Source: Oscillospiraceae bacterium (GTDB lineage: Bacteria; Bacillota; Clostridia; Oscillospirales; Ruminococcaceae). Taken from it: a DNA stretch of 64,000 nucleotides. Of the stretch, positions 54,366 through 63,447 are shown in pieces. The stretch is taken from contig JAFUWN010000069.1 of assembly GCA_017483465.1 (NCBI GenBank), forward strand, positions 37,303 through 101,302, given 5' to 3'. Positions within the stretch are counted from its first letter, which is position 1, and each line of letters begins with the position of its first letter. The notes under the pieces were generated by a model. The model was not told the origin of the DNA and did no database searches. It worked only from the letters and a program-made list of their open reading frames with translations. The position numbers and the translations under genes were made by a program.

Positions 54366-54851
54366 TTATTCATCATCTGAGAAATCTTCTGCATTCTCGA
54401 AATCCTGTATATGCTTTGATAAAATATCAGAATCATTTTCAGAAGAATCTTCTGTATCACGGCTTGCCGCTTTCAGACCCTGTGTTTTCTGGATTGTTCC
54501 GGAGCCGGAAAGTCTGTTTACAAGAACACGGACATTACCTTTGTCATACTGTTTTAGACTGCGATATTTCAGAATGATTTCTTTTTCATCAGCAGAAACT
54601 TCGATATAGCGTTCCGGAAGAGGCTTATAAAAAATCTCATTAATAGAAACATCAAATAATTCGGCCAATTTTATCAGCTTTTCCAAAGGAATACCACGTT
54701 CTCCTCTTTCATACTCTCCATAAGTACTTAGAGGCATTTGCAATGCTTCTGCAACATCTTTCTGAATATTTCCATTTTTCTTCCGAAGTTCAGAGAGCTT
54801 ATTTTCCGGATTTTTTTTTTCATCCTCTTCTTCATTCTTTTTTTTACTCAT
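54366..54851 (-). CDS. XRE-family transcriptional regulator
   Basis: A 161-residue protein: a Lys/Glu-rich start, an XRE helix-turn-helix (~18-75, with KLSELRKKNGNIQKDVAEAL and STYGEYERGERGIPLEKLIKLAELFDVSINEIF) and an acidic C-terminal tail. It probably represses its own operon and, through the shared dyad at 54909-54925, the divergent hen1-pnkp operon. ATG 54851 lies nine bases after AAAGGA; longer in-frame starts run into the promoter. First gene of the XRE-ImmA-MazF-TerD-AIM24 operon. Confidence 0.88.
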   Translation of the reverse strand: MSKKKNEEEDEKKNPENKLSELRKKNGNIQKDVAEALQMPLSTYGEYERGERGIPLEKLIKLAELFDVSINEIFYKPLPERYIEVSADEKEIILKYRSLKQYDKGNVRVLVNRLSGSGTIQKTQGLKAASRDTEDSSENDSDILSKHIQDFENAEDFSDDE

Positions 54852-54885
54852 AGGAACCATTCCTTTTTTATCAGAATACAGCTTT

Positions 54886-54914
54886 ATTATAACACAAACA
54901 GGATAGTTTGTCAA
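54886..54914 (-). promoter_or_regulatory. Consensus promoter of the XRE-ImmA-MazF operon
   Basis: Minus strand TTGACA (54909-54914), 17-base spacer, TATAAT (54886-54891). Confidence 0.9.
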
Positions 54915-54925
54915 GCGACTTGACA
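54909..54925. promoter_or_regulatory. Dyad TGTCAAG-CGA-CTTGACA spanning both -35 boxes
   Basis: A perfect 7-base inverted repeat with 3-base centre that contains the -35 elements of the two divergent promoters. A regulator dimer bound here, such as the XRE protein, would control both operons. Part of the symmetry is inherent in two facing TTGACA boxes, so it is suggestive only. Confidence 0.6.
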
Positions 54926-54948
54926 TTCCGGAAAAAATATGCTATAAT
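54920..54948 (+). promoter_or_regulatory. Consensus promoter of hen1-pnkp operon
   Basis: TTGACA (54920-54925), 17-base spacer, TATAAT (54943-54948). Confidence 0.9.
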
Positions 54949-54984
54949 ATTCTGTTAATCATCAAAGAAAGGAGAGATAACGCT

Positions 54985-56382
54985 TTGTTACTCACAATCA
55001 CTTACACCGGGCAGAACACAGCGGAACTCGGGTTTCTGCTGCATAAGAGGCCGGATAAGATTCAGAAATTTTCCCTGAATTACGGAACAGCTTATGTATT
55101 CTACCCGGAAGTTTCCGAACAGAAAACAACTGCTGCATTACTGCTCGAAATTGACCCGATTGATCTCGCCAGAGGAAAACTAGGCTCAAAAGACGGCGGC
55201 CTATTTGATTATGTCAATGACCGTCCCTATGCGTGTACTTCATTCATGAGCACAGCAATTTCCAGAGTATTCGGCACAGCAATGAGCGGCAGATGTGACA
55301 GTCATCCGGAGCTTGCTCAAACACCCCTCCGGCTGACAGCCTGTTTATCGGCACTCAAAGATAATACCGATACAGAACTTGCCGAACAGCTGTTTGCACC
55401 GCTCGGCTATGAAGTCCATACCGAACGGGAAACGCTTGACAACTCCTTCCCGGAATGGGGAGTGTCTCCGTATATCCGGCTGACAATTACCGGAACTGTC
55501 AGATTATCAGAATTATTAAATCATCTTTATGTCCTGATTCCTGTATTTGATAAACAAAAGCATTATTATATTGCTGAAGACGAAATTCAGAAACTGCTTT
55601 CACACGGCGAAGGCTGGCTTTCTTCTCATCCGTTCAGGGAAAAAATTGCCAATCGCTATTTTACGGCGAAACGCAGCTATGCCAGAAAAGCAATTGATAT
55701 TCTGCTTGCTGATGAAGAACTTCCGGAAACTTCCGGCGAACTTGCAGAAAATTCTGAATCTGAAAAAATATCTTATACGCCATTGAATACTCAGCGTATG
55801 GAAACGGTTAAAAATGCCGTACTGCAATCCGGAGCTTCGAGCGTGATTGATCTGGGATGCGGAGAATGCCGTCTGACCTCTCTCCTGCTGAATGAACCGC
55901 AGATCAGGCATGTCACCGCCTGTGATGTCTCTGTTCATGAGCTGGAAAAAGCCGCTCAGAAACTCCATCTTGACAGAATGCCGGCATATCGTAAAAACAA
56001 GCTGACTCTCATGCAGGCTTCTCTGACGTATCTGGACAAGCGTTTCGGGAACTTCGACTGTGCCTGTGTGATCGAAGTCATTGAACATATCGAACCCATG
56101 AGAATTCCGGCCTTTGAGCGTGTAGTTTTCGAGTTTGCACATCCGAAGACTGTGATTCTGACAACGCCTAACCGGGAGTATAATAAAAATTATCAGTTCA
56201 TGCAGGAAAATGAGCTTCGTCACGGCGATCACAGATTTGAATGGACAAGAGCAGAATTCAAAGCCTGGACGGAGCATATCTGCGAAAAATTTGATTATCA
56301 TTGTGAAATCAGCGGTATCGGGGAACTTGATGAAACTTCCGGTCAGCCGACACAGATGGGGGTGTTTACAAGAAATGGATAA
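54985..56382 (+). CDS. hen1: Hen1: 3'-terminal RNA ribose 2'-O-methyltransferase
   Basis: A 465-residue protein with the bacterial Hen1 plan: an N-terminal domain (~1-245) and a SAM methyltransferase domain (~270-460) with VIDLGCGECRLT and the metal-binding EVIEHIEP...FEFAHP region and RHGDHRFEWTRAEF. Bacterial Hen1 methylates the 2'-OH at the break of a ribotoxin-cut RNA before Pnkp seals it, protecting the repaired site from re-cleavage. The start is TTG 54985 after AAAGGAGAG. It overlaps pnkp by 8 bases. Confidence 0.95.
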   Translation: MLLTITYTGQNTAELGFLLHKRPDKIQKFSLNYGTAYVFYPEVSEQKTTAALLLEIDPIDLARGKLGSKDGGLFDYVNDRPYACTSFMSTAISRVFGTAMSGRCDSHPELAQTPLRLTACLSALKDNTDTELAEQLFAPLGYEVHTERETLDNSFPEWGVSPYIRLTITGTVRLSELLNHLYVLIPVFDKQKHYYIAEDEIQKLLSHGEGWLSSHPFREKIANRYFTAKRSYARKAIDILLADEELPETSGELAENSESEKISYTPLNTQRMETVKNAVLQSGASSVIDLGCGECRLTSLLLNEPQIRHVTACDVSVHELEKAAQKLHLDRMPAYRKNKLTLMQASLTYLDKRFGNFDCACVIEVIEHIEPMRIPAFERVVFEFAHPKTVILTTPNREYNKNYQFMQENELRHGDHRFEWTRAEFKAWTEHICEKFDYHCEISGIGELDETSGQPTQMGVFTRNG

Positions 56383-58930
56383 TTACAGAATCGAAATTCC
56401 GGAATTCTGTCTGGTTGCCCTGATCGGTGCGACTTCTTCCGGGAAAACAAGCTTTGCACATCAATATTTCAAATCTACCGAAGTTCTTTCTTCTGATTTT
56501 TTCCGTGGCATGGTCTGTGATGATGAATCCAGTCAGACCGCCTCCGGCGATGCCTTTGATGTGTTATATTATATCGCTGAAAAGCGTCTCAGCAACATGA
56601 AACTGACTGTCATCGATGCGACTAACATTCAGCAGAACTCCAGAAAAAAGATCATCGACCTCGCCAGAGAACAGAATGTCCATGCAGCGGCGATTGTCCT
56701 GAATCTTCCGGAATCTCTGCTTCAGGAGAGAAATAAAAACCGTCCGGAACGGAATTTCCCGGAACATGTCATCCGTCAGCACTGCCGTGATGTCAGGAGA
56801 AGCATCCGGAATCTGAAACGGGAGGGTTTCCGGTTCGTCTATGTGATTGATTCTCCCGAACAGCTTGCACATACAGAAATCATCCGGACAAAACTCTGGA
56901 ATGATAAAAAATCCGAACACGGGCCTTTTGATATAATTGGTGATATTCACGGCTGCTGTGATGAACTGGAACTGCTTCTTGAAAAATTAGGCTATCAGAA
57001 AACGGAGCAGAACTATGCCCATCCGGATGGCAGAAAAGCCGCTTTTCTCGGAGATTTCTGCGACCGTGGAAACAGAAATGCAGATGTTCTCAGAATCGTC
57101 ATGGATATGGTAAAATCCGGAAATGCTATTGCTGTTCCCGGAAATCATGATGTCAAGCTTCTGAAATATCTCAAAGGCAAGAGCGTTGCCATGACACACG
57201 GCATAGACAAGACCATTGCCGAACTCGAAGAAAAAGGCGAAGCCTTCAAAGCCGAAACAGCAGGCTTTCTTGACAGTCTGATCAGTCATTATGTTCTGGA
57301 TGACGGAAAGTTAGTGATCGCTCATGCCGGACTCAAACAAGAGTATATCGGCAGAGGTTCGGCAAAAGTCCGTGAATTCTGTCTCTACGGCGAAGTGACA
57401 GGTGAATTTGATTCTTACGGACTGCCTGTCCGCCTCGACTGGGCAGCGGATTACCGTGGCAGAGCAGCTGTTGTTTACGGACATATCGCCGGAACAGAAG
57501 TGAAATCGCTCAACGGTACACACTGTATTGATACCGGATGTGTCTTCGGCGGTAAACTGACAGCTTACCGCTGGCCGGAAAAAGAAATTGTCAGTGTCGA
57601 GGCCTTACAGGAATATTATACACCCGTCAAGCCGCTGGAATCTCAGGAAAATCAGAATATCGGAGATCTTCTGACAGTCGGGGATTATAATCATAAAATG
57701 CATCTGACAACAGAATTATTCCCTGCGATCAATATTCAGGAGAATCATGCTGCTGCGGCTCTGGAAATCATGTCGAGATTCGCTGCCGATCCGCACTGGC
57801 TGATTTATCTGCCGCCTACGATGTCGCCTTGTGAAACCAGTACTCTGGAAAATTATCTGGAACATCCGTTACAGGCTTTTGCGTATTATAAAAATAAAGG
57901 CATTCAGAATATCATCTGTGAAAAGAAACATATGGGTTCAAGAGCCGTGGTCATTCTCTGCCGGACTCCGGAAACGGCTCGGAACCGCTTCGGCATTACC
58001 GATCAGACCAGAGGTATTATCTATACCAGAACCGGACGGAGATTTTTTGATGATCTCCGGATTGAAACAGAACTGCTTGACAGATTGGATACTGTCCTGA
58101 CAAATTCCGGTTTCTGGGAAGATTTCAATACAGACTGGCTCTGCCTCGATACGGAATTAATGCCCTGGTCAGAGAAAGCACAGGCTTTAATCCGTTCGCA
58201 GTATGCTCCAACCGGAAATGCCGGAATTATGAGCCTTTCTTCTACAGTACAGGTTCTGGAACAGCTTTATCAGAATCATATTGTCTCCGGAACAGAATCA
58301 GAAATCAGCCCTGAAGCACTTCTGACAAAATATCAGAATAAACTGCATGATATGCAGAATTATAAAAAAGCCTATCAGGAATACTGCTGGACTGTGAAAG
58401 CAACGGATGATTTCAGAATCGCTCCGTTTCATATTTTAGCATGTGAAAATAAAGTCTTTTCTGATCAGAAACATCTCTGGCATATGCAGACGATTCAGAA
58501 ATATATCACCGGAACTGACCCCGTTTTCATGGCAACGCCTTATCTTTGTGTGGATACTTCTGATGAATCCAGCATCGAACAGGGTGTGAACTGGTGGCTT
58601 TCTCTGACGGCCTCCGGAGGAGAAGGCATGGTCGTCAAACCGGAAACTTATATCGCAAAATCCAACGGCTCTCTTCTCCAGCCTGCCGTGAAATGCCGTG
58701 GAGCAGAATATCTCCGTATCATCTACGGTGCGGAATATCTTGAGCCGGAACATCTGAAACGTCTGAAAAAACGTTCTCTCAGCCGGAAGAGAGCACTTGC
58801 CCTGAAAGAATTCGCTCTCGGTATGGAATCGCTTTCCAGATTTGTCAGAAACGAACCGTTATATAAAATTCATGAATGCTCTTTCGGCGTACTCGCTCTC
58901 GAAAGCGAACCCGTTGACCCCAGACTGTAA
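56375..58930 (+). CDS. pnkp: Pnkp: polynucleotide kinase-phosphatase-ligase
   Basis: An 851-residue three-part RNA end-healing and sealing enzyme. Kinase: P-loop GATSSGKT at 18-25. Phosphatase: GDIHGC (189-194), GDFCDRG (226-232), GNHD (256-259). Ligase: KHMGSR (518-523) with Lys518 as the adenylated residue, and the later ligase motif GGEGMVVKPE. It repairs RNA with 2',3'-cyclic phosphate and 5'-OH ends together with Hen1. The start ATG 56375 overlaps the hen1 end and is preceded only by GGGGGTG, so it probably depends on translation of hen1. Confidence 0.96.
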   Translation: MDNYRIEIPEFCLVALIGATSSGKTSFAHQYFKSTEVLSSDFFRGMVCDDESSQTASGDAFDVLYYIAEKRLSNMKLTVIDATNIQQNSRKKIIDLAREQNVHAAAIVLNLPESLLQERNKNRPERNFPEHVIRQHCRDVRRSIRNLKREGFRFVYVIDSPEQLAHTEIIRTKLWNDKKSEHGPFDIIGDIHGCCDELELLLEKLGYQKTEQNYAHPDGRKAAFLGDFCDRGNRNADVLRIVMDMVKSGNAIAVPGNHDVKLLKYLKGKSVAMTHGIDKTIAELEEKGEAFKAETAGFLDSLISHYVLDDGKLVIAHAGLKQEYIGRGSAKVREFCLYGEVTGEFDSYGLPVRLDWAADYRGRAAVVYGHIAGTEVKSLNGTHCIDTGCVFGGKLTAYRWPEKEIVSVEALQEYYTPVKPLESQENQNIGDLLTVGDYNHKMHLTTELFPAINIQENHAAAALEIMSRFAADPHWLIYLPPTMSPCETSTLENYLEHPLQAFAYYKNKGIQNIICEKKHMGSRAVVILCRTPETARNRFGITDQTRGIIYTRTGRRFFDDLRIETELLDRLDTVLTNSGFWEDFNTDWLCLDTELMPWSEKAQALIRSQYAPTGNAGIMSLSSTVQVLEQLYQNHIVSGTESEISPEALLTKYQNKLHDMQNYKKAYQEYCWTVKATDDFRIAPFHILACENKVFSDQKHLWHMQTIQKYITGTDPVFMATPYLCVDTSDESSIEQGVNWWLSLTASGGEGMVVKPETYIAKSNGSLLQPAVKCRGAEYLRIIYGAEYLEPEHLKRLKKRSLSRKRALALKEFALGMESLSRFVRNEPLYKIHECSFGVLALESEPVDPRL

Positions 58931-58939
58931 GGTGATCGC

Positions 58940-60313
58940 ATGGCTGAATCCATTCCGAAAGAAGATAAGAGAATTTTTATTCTAAGTCAGGAAAAACCTG
59001 CAAAAGCTGTAATCCGTCTGGGTGTGCCGCTGATTGCCGGCATGTTCATCATGGTATTATATAACCTGGTCGATACGTATTTTATCGGCCTGCTGAAAGA
59101 TGACTATCAGCTGGCGGCAGTGAATCTTGCTTATCCGGTCATGATGATTTCAATCGCAATTTCCAATATGATCGGAGCAGGAGCTTCTTCACTGATCGCC
59201 AGAAGTCTCGGAGCTTCTGATACAGAAAAAGCCTGTCATACACTGACATCGGGCTTTGTTCTGACGGTTCTGAACAGTATTATTGTGACACTTGCCGGAT
59301 TGCTTTTTCTTCCGGCGATTGTGGCAGGCCTCGGAGCACAGACAAATACTTACGAATATACGAAACAATATGTATCTGTGATTTTATACGGCAGTATCTT
59401 TACAATGGGAAGCTACACATTCGGACAGCTTCTCAGAGCAGAAGGCTCTGTCAAGCAATCTATTGTCGGTATGATTGCCGGAACTGCTGTGAATATGATT
59501 TTAGATCCAGTTTTTATTTTTACTCTGCATATGCAGATCAAAGGTGCGGCAATTGCGACTATCTTAGGGAATGCCGTCAGTATGCTGATTTCTCTGTTAT
59601 TTTATCTCAGCAATAAAACGCTGTTAAAGCCGTCTGTGAAATATATCCGTCCGACTGCCGAAATTCTGAAGGAAATTTTCTGGGTTGGTGTTCCGGCGAC
59701 ACTCGAAACGCTTCTGACATCAGCGGCTTATATCGTGAATAATAATTTGGCCGTAGCTTATGATGAACTGACTGTTGCTGCTATGGGAATTGCTCAGAAA
59801 ATCTTATCATTAGGAAATTATGTTTATCAGGGATTTGCTTCCGGAACACAGCCGTTGATGGGCTTCAATTACGGAGCGAAAAATTATCCCCGTATGATGA
59901 GTGTATTAAAAGCCAGTATTCTGGTCACAAGCGGAACGGAATTATTTATCATGGCGATATACAGTATCTTTGCCCCTGCATTGATCGGAATATTTACAGA
60001 ATCCTCGCAGGTAATCGAAACCGGAAGTATTGTATTAAGAACTATCATGTGGATTCTGCCGTTTGTCGGAGCGGTCTCCATGAGCCGGATGTCTTTTCAG
60101 GCAATGGGAAAACCGCAGTATGCGTTTATAATTACACTTGTCCGGCAGTTGTTTTTATATGTTCCTCTGCTTCTGCTTCTGAATCATGTATTCGGATTCA
60201 CCGGCATGATCTGGGCACAGCCTGTAACAGAACTGATTATGATGATCGTCTCTGTGATTTTATTAATCAAAATTATTCAGAACGAACAAAAAAATATAGA
60301 AATCCGGTCATGA
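58940..60313 (+). CDS. MATE family efflux transporter
   Basis: A 457-residue protein with 12 helices of the MATE family (AVIRLGVPLIAGMFIMVLYN, YFIGLLKDDYQLAAVNLAYP, and the repeat in the second half GVPATLETLLTSAAYIVNN). It exports drugs or metabolites using Na+ or H+. It follows pnkp by 9 bases and is in the same transcript, though a functional link is uncertain. AGGTG precedes ATG 58940; its stop codon lies in the terminator stem. Confidence 0.93.
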   Translation: MAESIPKEDKRIFILSQEKPAKAVIRLGVPLIAGMFIMVLYNLVDTYFIGLLKDDYQLAAVNLAYPVMMISIAISNMIGAGASSLIARSLGASDTEKACHTLTSGFVLTVLNSIIVTLAGLLFLPAIVAGLGAQTNTYEYTKQYVSVILYGSIFTMGSYTFGQLLRAEGSVKQSIVGMIAGTAVNMILDPVFIFTLHMQIKGAAIATILGNAVSMLISLLFYLSNKTLLKPSVKYIRPTAEILKEIFWVGVPATLETLLTSAAYIVNNNLAVAYDELTVAAMGIAQKILSLGNYVYQGFASGTQPLMGFNYGAKNYPRMMSVLKASILVTSGTELFIMAIYSIFAPALIGIFTESSQVIETGSIVLRTIMWILPFVGAVSMSRMSFQAMGKPQYAFIITLVRQLFLYVPLLLLLNHVFGFTGMIWAQPVTELIMMIVSVILLIKIIQNEQKNIEIRS

Positions 60314-60335
60314 ACGCCATGACCGGATTTTTTGG
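60301..60335. terminator. Bidirectional terminator with the MATE stop codon in its stem
   Basis: AATCCGGTCAT / ATGACCGGATT, 7-base loop, T run after it and an A run before it; it separates convergent genes. Confidence 0.9.
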
Positions 60336-60343
60336 GATTCTGA

Positions 60344-61603
60344 TTAAAAATAAGTTTTTAACTGTGTATATAATTCCTTGCTGGCCGTATCAATATCTTT
60401 GACATCATACATCACGTCATTGCAGAATGTAAAGAAATCGTCAATCATCGCTGTTTTTTCAAGTACGGGGTCGAGTTCACCGAGCGTACAGCCTTCCATT
60501 TTCTGCGAGGCTTCATACTGAATGCCGGTCAGGGTATTGTTATTTTTCAGAACTTCCTGAGCAGCAGCACTCAGCGGAATTCCCTTTTCAATTCCCTGCA
60601 ATTCAGCCATCTGTGAACTGTTCATGAGATAATTCAGCAGAACAGCGGCTTCTTTGGGATGTTCGGTATTCTTGCTGACGGCATACATTGTAGCAGGTTT
60701 TGCATACCAGCCCTCACCGACATGATTGCCGTCCATTGTCGTATAGTCAGCAGCAACGATTTCACGGCCTCTGGAGACCGCATCTCCGAAATAATTGACA
60801 GCATCACTGATCCATGCCACAGAACCGGCATATTTTTCATTATCCAGTTCCAGACGCTGATAAAAATCCACCTGCGGCATAACATGTTCGTCAACCAATC
60901 TCTGATAGAACTCCATCATGATTTTGAGATCATCCGCAGTAAAATTCAGCTTTCCGGAATCGCTGATAATTTTCTTGCCTGTTGCCTGTTCTGTATAAGT
61001 AATCAGATACAGCCACATCGCCTTGGAAGCGGCACTGAGCGGATAAATATCATCTGCTTTCATGACCTCGGCGGCATGGAACAGATCATCCCATGTTTTG
61101 GGAACAGCCAGACCGTAATTATCATAAATGGATTTATTAATATAAACTGTCTGGGCATTCATTGCAATCGGAATAGCATTCAGATGTTCATTTTTCAGGC
61201 CGTAGCGGAGCACATCTTCACTGAACTGGGAAATATCCATTGCATCAAGGGTATAAATATCATAATAGCCCTCGCCGTCAGGGGAATACTGTTCCAGCCA
61301 GCCGTAGTTAATCTGCATGACATCGGCTTCCGTATCGGAGATCATCTGAATCCGGTTTCTGGTTTCATAGCCTGACCATTCTGAATAACTGCATTTGACT
61401 TTGATTTCCGGATGTATTTTTTCAAACTGTTCCACAGCCTGGATTGTATATTTATTTCTTGCATCATTGCCCCACCAGGAAAGGGAAATTTCTGTCTGCT
61501 GCACCTGTTCTGTTACAACAGGTTCACTGTTGCATCCGGCAGCGGTGAGCAATGTCAGACTGCAAAACAGAGCAGTCAGTTTTTGAAAATAACGAAATCT
61601 CAT
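60344..61603 (-). CDS. Extracellular solute-binding lipoprotein, paralogue of the 9667 gene
   Basis: A 419-residue lipoprotein (lipobox AAGC, Cys24). It matches the 9667-10950 product along the whole length: ISLSWWGNDARNKYT, KVKCSYSEWSGYETRNR, AIPIAMNAQTVYIN, GEGWYAKPATMYAVS and GIEKGIPLS. It overlaps the Cache sensor gene by ATGA. No ABC permease is nearby. The close pairing with a Cache sensor in both copies suggests a ligand-presenting protein for the sensor, as in LuxP-LuxQ type pairs; this is inference. Confidence 0.88.
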   Translation of the reverse strand: MRFRYFQKLTALFCSLTLLTAAGCNSEPVVTEQVQQTEISLSWWGNDARNKYTIQAVEQFEKIHPEIKVKCSYSEWSGYETRNRIQMISDTEADVMQINYGWLEQYSPDGEGYYDIYTLDAMDISQFSEDVLRYGLKNEHLNAIPIAMNAQTVYINKSIYDNYGLAVPKTWDDLFHAAEVMKADDIYPLSAASKAMWLYLITYTEQATGKKIISDSGKLNFTADDLKIMMEFYQRLVDEHVMPQVDFYQRLELDNEKYAGSVAWISDAVNYFGDAVSRGREIVAADYTTMDGNHVGEGWYAKPATMYAVSKNTEHPKEAAVLLNYLMNSSQMAELQGIEKGIPLSAAAQEVLKNNNTLTGIQYEASQKMEGCTLGELDPVLEKTAMIDDFFTFCNDVMYDVKDIDTASKELYTQLKTYF

Positions 61604-62613
61604 AATATCTGTTTCCTTCCTTTCTCTTCTTTGTCTTCATCATCAAGATTCAGAGCGATCATGCTGATAGGGTCAGAAAGCATGAATGAGAATGCACTTC
61701 CTGCGGCGGCAGCCAGCAGAGCAGCAATGATTGTTACAATTCTGACAGAATGTTTTGTCTGTTCTTCTTCCCGAAGAATGACTTCAGTAGGAACAGTACA
61801 GATAATTTTCCAGCCGCCGTCACAGATATTGACGGTCGTCAGATTATCTTCATCCAGAACGGCACCGGCAGTATTATCCTCAGCAGCCGGGCTGATCTCT
61901 TCCGGCAGAGGATGACCCAGCTCGTCTTCTTCGGAAGAATAAATAATTTTATAATTCTTGTCTGCAAGGCGGATTTGCATATCATTGAGTGTTTCGGGGT
62001 TATCGAACACATCTTCCAGTTCTGTGGTGTAGAATGACATGACTAAGATGGCATTGTCATGAATCTGCTTGACATAATAGACACGTTCGTAATTATTTTT
62101 ATAACCGGCAAACCATCCGTCATGTGTCCGCTGTCTGGAGATCATTGCTTTCAGGTCGATAAACATGTCATTGCCGAACAGTTCGAGTGTACCGTTGGAG
62201 ACTTTGCCGAGTTTGCTGTTATCACGGTAGATAATGCCGTAATCGACAAAATTTTCCATCAGACAGAGCTTGAATAATTCATCAGAAATATTTTTTTCCA
62301 GATTGAGTTTATCATATTCTTCAAGTGTGGAAGTTGTGGCATCATAAGTATAGGCATCTTCAATAGAGAAAGCGAGCGTTGCCACACTTTCCATGCGTTC
62401 AAGATAACTTTCCAGGTTCATTCGCAGCTGCACATTGAGAGAAGAAGTCATGGAGCTGACTTTTTCTTTCATAACCGTTTCATTTTTCCGGGATGTAAAC
62501 ATGGATACGAAAACCAGTGCCGCAATGACAATGACAGAATAGGCAACAATCATCCAGATACGCATTTTCCGGAGTTTCATTAATCCCTGAATTCGTCTTT
62601 CCTTTGGAGTCAT
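61600..62613 (-). CDS. Cache-type membrane sensor without output domain
   Basis: A 337-residue protein: TM1 (~18-40), Cache-like extracellular sensor (~41-275) and TM2 (~285-307), then only ~25 acidic residues (LDDEDKEEKGRKQIL end). The first 310 residues are paralogous to the diguanylate cyclase at 10910-12463, but the GGDEF domain is absent. The truncation is clean at the end of TM2 and the stop overlaps the next gene, so this looks like a stable form, not recent damage. It may dimerise with the full-length cyclase and modulate it, or act with the binding protein alone. ATG 62613 follows GGGGGA. Confidence 0.85.
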   Translation of the reverse strand: MTPKERRIQGLMKLRKMRIWMIVAYSVIVIAALVFVSMFTSRKNETVMKEKVSSMTSSLNVQLRMNLESYLERMESVATLAFSIEDAYTYDATTSTLEEYDKLNLEKNISDELFKLCLMENFVDYGIIYRDNSKLGKVSNGTLELFGNDMFIDLKAMISRQRTHDGWFAGYKNNYERVYYVKQIHDNAILVMSFYTTELEDVFDNPETLNDMQIRLADKNYKIIYSSEEDELGHPLPEEISPAAEDNTAGAVLDEDNLTTVNICDGGWKIICTVPTEVILREEEQTKHSVRIVTIIAALLAAAAGSAFSFMLSDPISMIALNLDDEDKEEKGRKQIL

Positions 62614-62662
62614 AACTATCATTCCCCCTGTTAAAATAAATTTTTTCATACATGATAGTATT

Positions 62663-62691
62663 ATTATATCATATACAGAAAGAAAAGTCAA
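62663..62691 (-). promoter_or_regulatory. Promoter of the Cache/solute-binding pair
   Basis: Minus strand TTGACT (62686-62691), 17-base spacer, TATAAT (62663-62668). Confidence 0.85.
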
Positions 62692-62805
62692 TAGATTGTA
62701 AAAAATAGTGATATTGCACAAAATTGGTGTACATTATCCGGACATTTATTTTTTTATTTGCCGTTTTATCTAAAATTTCTGTAAGATTACATCCGAAAAT
62801 TATAA

Positions 62806-62834
62806 TTGACAAATAAAAGCAGACATGCTATAAT
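62806..62834 (+). promoter_or_regulatory. Consensus promoter of the YgjV-like gene
   Basis: TTGACA (62806-62811), 17-base spacer, TATAAT (62829-62834). Confidence 0.9.
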
Positions 62835-62874
62835 AATGGATGTATGAAAAAAATAAGAAAGGACTGGTCTTTCC

Positions 62875-63447
62875 ATGGATTTCACAAGCCCGTTATTCCT
62901 CGGCAATCTGGTATCACTGATTGCATGCAGTATCTCTGCGGCAAGCGGCTATGTCAAATCGAAAAACAAAACTCTCATCATGCAGACAATTCAGCAGGCA
63001 ATGAGCATGACTGCCTGTATCATTCTGCAATCCCCCTCCGGAGCGGTATTGAATGCCCTCTCTGTGCCGAGAAATCTGCTTGCCTGCAAGAATAAGCTGA
63101 ACTTTCCGGTCAAACTGATCTTGTCAGTTCTCTCCGGCGGATTCGGCTTGTTTTTCGCTGTTTCCGTATGTCTCCAGCGGCAGACTTTTGTACTGGCCGG
63201 ATTTCTGCCGATTATTCCGACTATTTTATATACCGTCTTTCTTGATACACAAGATCCCGTAAAATTCAAGCTTCTTGTCATTCAGATGATCACATTCTGG
63301 ACAATTCATGATTTTTTAATCCAGAGCTATACATCATGCTTTTTTAATCTGTTTCAGATCATCTTCTCGATCTCTGCAATCATCCGAATCCGCAAAGAAC
63401 AGGAGGCACAGCAAAATGAATCCGTCAAACAAGAAACAAGCGTTTAA
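62875..63447 (+). CDS. YgjV-like membrane protein
   Basis: A 190-residue protein with about six hydrophobic helices, resembling the YgjV (Imp-YgjV) family in its repeated short helices and NKTLIMQTIQQAMSMTACIILQ / GAVLNALSVPRNLLACK segments. Function of the family is not known. ATG 62875 follows AGAAAGGAC. Ends in a Gln/Glu-rich tail that overlaps the next gene. Confidence 0.72.
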   Translation: MDFTSPLFLGNLVSLIACSISAASGYVKSKNKTLIMQTIQQAMSMTACIILQSPSGAVLNALSVPRNLLACKNKLNFPVKLILSVLSGGFGLFFAVSVCLQRQTFVLAGFLPIIPTILYTVFLDTQDPVKFKLLVIQMITFWTIHDFLIQSYTSCFFNLFQIIFSISAIIRIRKEQEAQQNESVKQETSV

